Positions 7,720-8,638 of a stretch of 8,638 nt of DNA are shown here, piece by piece. Position 1 is the stretch's first letter. The number at the start of each line of letters is the position of its first letter. Both the position numbers and the translations under genes were made by a program. The DNA is from Nitratifractor sp. (GTDB taxonomy: Bacteria > Campylobacterota > Campylobacteria > Campylobacterales > Sulfurovaceae), in contig JANTGQ010000047.1 in the NCBI GenBank assembly GCA_024762845.1, positions 1 through 8,638 of the forward strand. The letters are read 5' to 3'. Below the pieces are notes generated by a model. That model saw only the letters and a list, made by a program, of their open reading frames with translations, was not told the origin of the DNA and did no database searches.

Positions 7720-8529
7720 TTTGATTTTTTGTTTAAAGTTACTTAGATTTGCTTTCAGCATTAAAGTTTGGGGATGGTTACTTCCTAGTGTATCTTGCAA
7801 TATCTTTACTGCATGTTCTAAAATTTTAATGGCATCATTCTTCCGTCCAAAGGAAAAAAGTACACCTGCAAGATTATTCATGGTAGTTGCAGTAGATGGG
7901 TGTTCTTCACCAAGTACTTTCTTTGAAATTTCTAAACTATACTCATATAATACCAAAGCCTTCTCATACTCTCCCATAGCTTCGTATACACCTGCAAGAT
8001 TATTCATGGTGGTTGCAGTAGATGGGTGTTCTTCACCAAGTACTTTCTTTGAAATTTCTAAACTATACTCATATAACACCAAAGCCTTCTCATACTCTCC
8101 CATAGCTTTATATATACCAGCAAGATTGCTTATGGTGGTAACAGTAGATGGGTGTTCTTCACCAAGTACTTTCTTTGAAATTTCTAAACTATACTCATAT
8201 AACTTCAAAGCCTTCTCATACTCTCCCATATCTTGCATTAGAGAGGCGAAATTGTTATATACTATTGACTTTTCTGCATCTTTTAGCGTTTCTGCTGCCA
8301 TCAAATTTTTATAAATTAATTGTGCTTTTGTATAGTCTCCGACACGTTTTAACTCATTTGCTAAAAGCACTTTAGCCTCAAACTCAGATTTACCACCAGA
8401 CTCCATAAAAAACTGTATGGACTTTGTAATAAGTTCATCAAGCGTTGTGTTATCTGATTTTGTAATGAGTTTATATAAATATTTATTGAATTTTTTATAC
8501 ATGGTGGATATTTCCATTTGAGTCATCAT
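7711..8529 (-). CDS. Tetratricopeptide repeat protein (kinesin-light-chain-type TPRs)
   Basis: A 272-residue, probably cytoplasmic helical-repeat protein with no signal peptide or membrane segment. TPRs mediate protein-protein contacts; the partner is not evident. The core is three 42-residue repeats, 102-143, 144-185 and 186-227, each beginning GEYEKAL and carrying LYEYSLEISKKVLGEEHPST then NLAG. This length and the LGEEHPSTxTTxxNLA signature are those of kinesin-light-chain-like TPRs (TPR_10/TPR_12). A degenerate fourth repeat follows (228-268, GRKNDAIKILEHAVKILQDTLGSNHPQT), and more divergent helices precede it (30-100, including GDYTKAQLIYKNLM). No enzymatic domain is present, so this may be an adaptor or a fragment of a larger modular system. 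Start is uncertain: ATG 8529, ATG 8526 and Met10 (ATG 8502) are all in frame, an in-frame stop lies at 8554-8556, and none has a strong Shine-Dalgarno. Met10 overlaps the end of an upstream open frame as ATGTATAA, which suggests coupling. Confidence 0.9.
   Translation of the reverse strand: MMTQMEISTMYKKFNKYLYKLITKSDNTTLDELITKSIQFFMESGGKSEFEAKVLLANELKRVGDYTKAQLIYKNLMAAETLKDAEKSIVYNNFASLMQDMGEYEKALKLYEYSLEISKKVLGEEHPSTVTTISNLAGIYKAMGEYEKALVLYEYSLEISKKVLGEEHPSTATTMNNLAGVYEAMGEYEKALVLYEYSLEISKKVLGEEHPSTATTMNNLAGVLFSFGRKNDAIKILEHAVKILQDTLGSNHPQTLMLKANLSNFKQKIKKI
7861..8238 (-). repeat. Three 126-bp tandem repeats inside the TPR gene
   Basis: Units 7861-7986, 7987-8112 and 8113-8238 each encode one 42-residue TPR. 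Units one and two differ at about four of 126 positions, while the third differs more, mainly near its edges. A 61-bp block (7890-7950 and its equivalents 126 and 252 bases on) appears identical in all three. The low synonymous divergence, against divergent flanking repeats, indicates recent duplication or gene conversion. Confidence 0.9.
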
Positions 8530-8593
8530 AATTGCTAACTCTTGTTTCAGATTTTATTTCTTCTATTATTACTCCACCAATAAATAATCTGAA
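8495..8593 (-). pseudogene. Possible 3' remnant of a truncated gene upstream of the TPR gene
   Basis: On the - strand a 32-codon frame is open from 8593 and ends with TAA at 8497-8495. It reads FRLFIGGVIIEEIKSE, continues TRVSNYDDSNGN and ends IHHV. It has no start codon with a ribosome site, is cut off by a TGA at 8596-8594, and overlaps the TPR start region in another frame (ATGTATAA at Met10). This is what the surviving tail of an upstream gene would look like if a mobile element had landed just beyond it. No family is recognised, and an open frame this short can arise by chance. Confidence 0.3.
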
Positions 8594-8596
8594 TCA

Positions 8597-8605
8597 TGTT
8601 ATAAT
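8597..8605 (+). promoter_or_regulatory. Extended -10 promoter of the right-edge gene
   Basis: TGTTATAAT is a perfect extended -10 box. The start codon at 8611 begins only five bases after it, so a transcript starting at the usual distance would be leaderless or nearly so. Confidence 0.5.
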
Positions 8606-8629
8606 ATTAAATGGAAAAGATAGATGCAA
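8601..8629 (-). promoter_or_regulatory. Candidate promoter for the TPR gene
   Basis: On the - strand TTGCAT (8629-8624) and TATTAT (8606-8601) are separated by 17 bases. The -10 matches five of six consensus positions, the -35 only three. It overlaps the divergent + strand -10 box at 8600-8605, and its -35 lies within the presumed transposase coding start, so it could be an outward promoter at the end of a mobile element. Confidence 0.3.
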
Positions 8630-8638
8630 GAAAATTAA
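8611..8638 (+). CDS. N-terminus of a probable IS630-family transposase (cut by window edge)
   Basis: Only nine codons plus one base are inside the window: MEKIDARKL. This opening resembles the start of IS630-family transposases, in which a KIDARKL-type segment precedes an N-terminal helix-turn-helix that binds the element's terminal repeats. The ATG follows the extended -10 box at 8597-8605 by five bases and has no Shine-Dalgarno, so translation may be leaderless. It is divergent from the TPR gene. If the call is right, the left end of the insertion sequence lies between 8530 and 8610, and the target is the region upstream of the TPR gene. Nine residues are weak evidence, and the identity comes from memory of the family. 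Confidence 0.4.

Noticed and set aside
7721..8314. A 197-codon open frame on the + strand opposite the TPR gene
   Set aside because: It is the antisense shadow of the 126-bp tandem repeats: its own repetition follows the TPR units, and it has no Shine-Dalgarno. The - strand frame gives a textbook TPR protein.
8571..8578. GGTGGAGT on the - strand, resembling a Shine-Dalgarno
   Set aside because: No ATG, GTG or TTG lies at a suitable distance; the next bases in one frame are stop codons. It more likely encodes the glycines of the 32-codon remnant frame.
8548..8591. Hairpin CAGATT/AATCTG with an inner TTATT/AATAA stem, as an IS terminal repeat or terminator
   Set aside because: It is AT-only apart from four pairs, has a long loop, and no second copy is visible in the window. 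It may be an element end but cannot be supported from this side alone.

Overview
The window carries the complete RNA polymerase beta' gene (rpoC) at its left end. It looks like part of a Campylobacterota (epsilonproteobacterial) chromosome, perhaps a Sulfurovum/Sulfurimonas-type organism. This placement is an inference from the AT-rich sequence, the ~1510-residue beta' without obvious large lineage-specific domains, and promoters that have a strong extended -10 box but no clear -35 box. No taxonomic marker was searched.

Layout. (1) 20-4552: rpoC on the + strand, preceded by a good Shine-Dalgarno; rpoB would lie off the left edge. (2) 4553-4634: a short, information-dense gap. It holds a perfect 13-bp inverted repeat whose left arm overlaps an extended -10 promoter (TGCTATAAT) and whose right arm contains the next gene's Shine-Dalgarno. 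(3) 4635-7239: a compact three-gene + strand operon: an exported DUF4139-family protein, a small class I SAM-dependent methyltransferase, and a FetB/UPF0014-family membrane permease. The last two genes abut exactly (TAG then ATG). The ATPase partner expected for FetB is not in the window. (4) 7240-7710: about 470 bp of very AT-rich non-coding DNA between converging genes. It contains a large, almost fully palindromic element (7324-7493, about 61 paired positions, including a perfect 20-bp stem) that could be a bidirectional terminator, a structured RNA or a MITE-like element. (5) 7711-8529: a kinesin-light-chain-type TPR protein on the - strand, with three near-identical 126-bp tandem units that point to recent repeat expansion. 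(6) 8530-8638: an apparent accessory junction. A divergent + strand reading frame starts at 8611 right behind an extended -10 box; its first nine residues (MEKIDARKL) resemble the N-terminus of IS630-family transposases. Between it and the TPR gene, a 32-codon open frame overlaps the TPR start and may be the remaining 3' end of a gene cut off by the insertion.

The left half is housekeeping sequence. The DUF4139-methyltransferase-permease set is probably cotranscribed from its own promoter and partly insulated from rpoC by the inverted repeat. The right 1.4 kb has the features of a variable region: palindrome, expanding TPR array, and likely insertion sequence. I see no tRNA, rRNA, CRISPR array or recognisable defence system.
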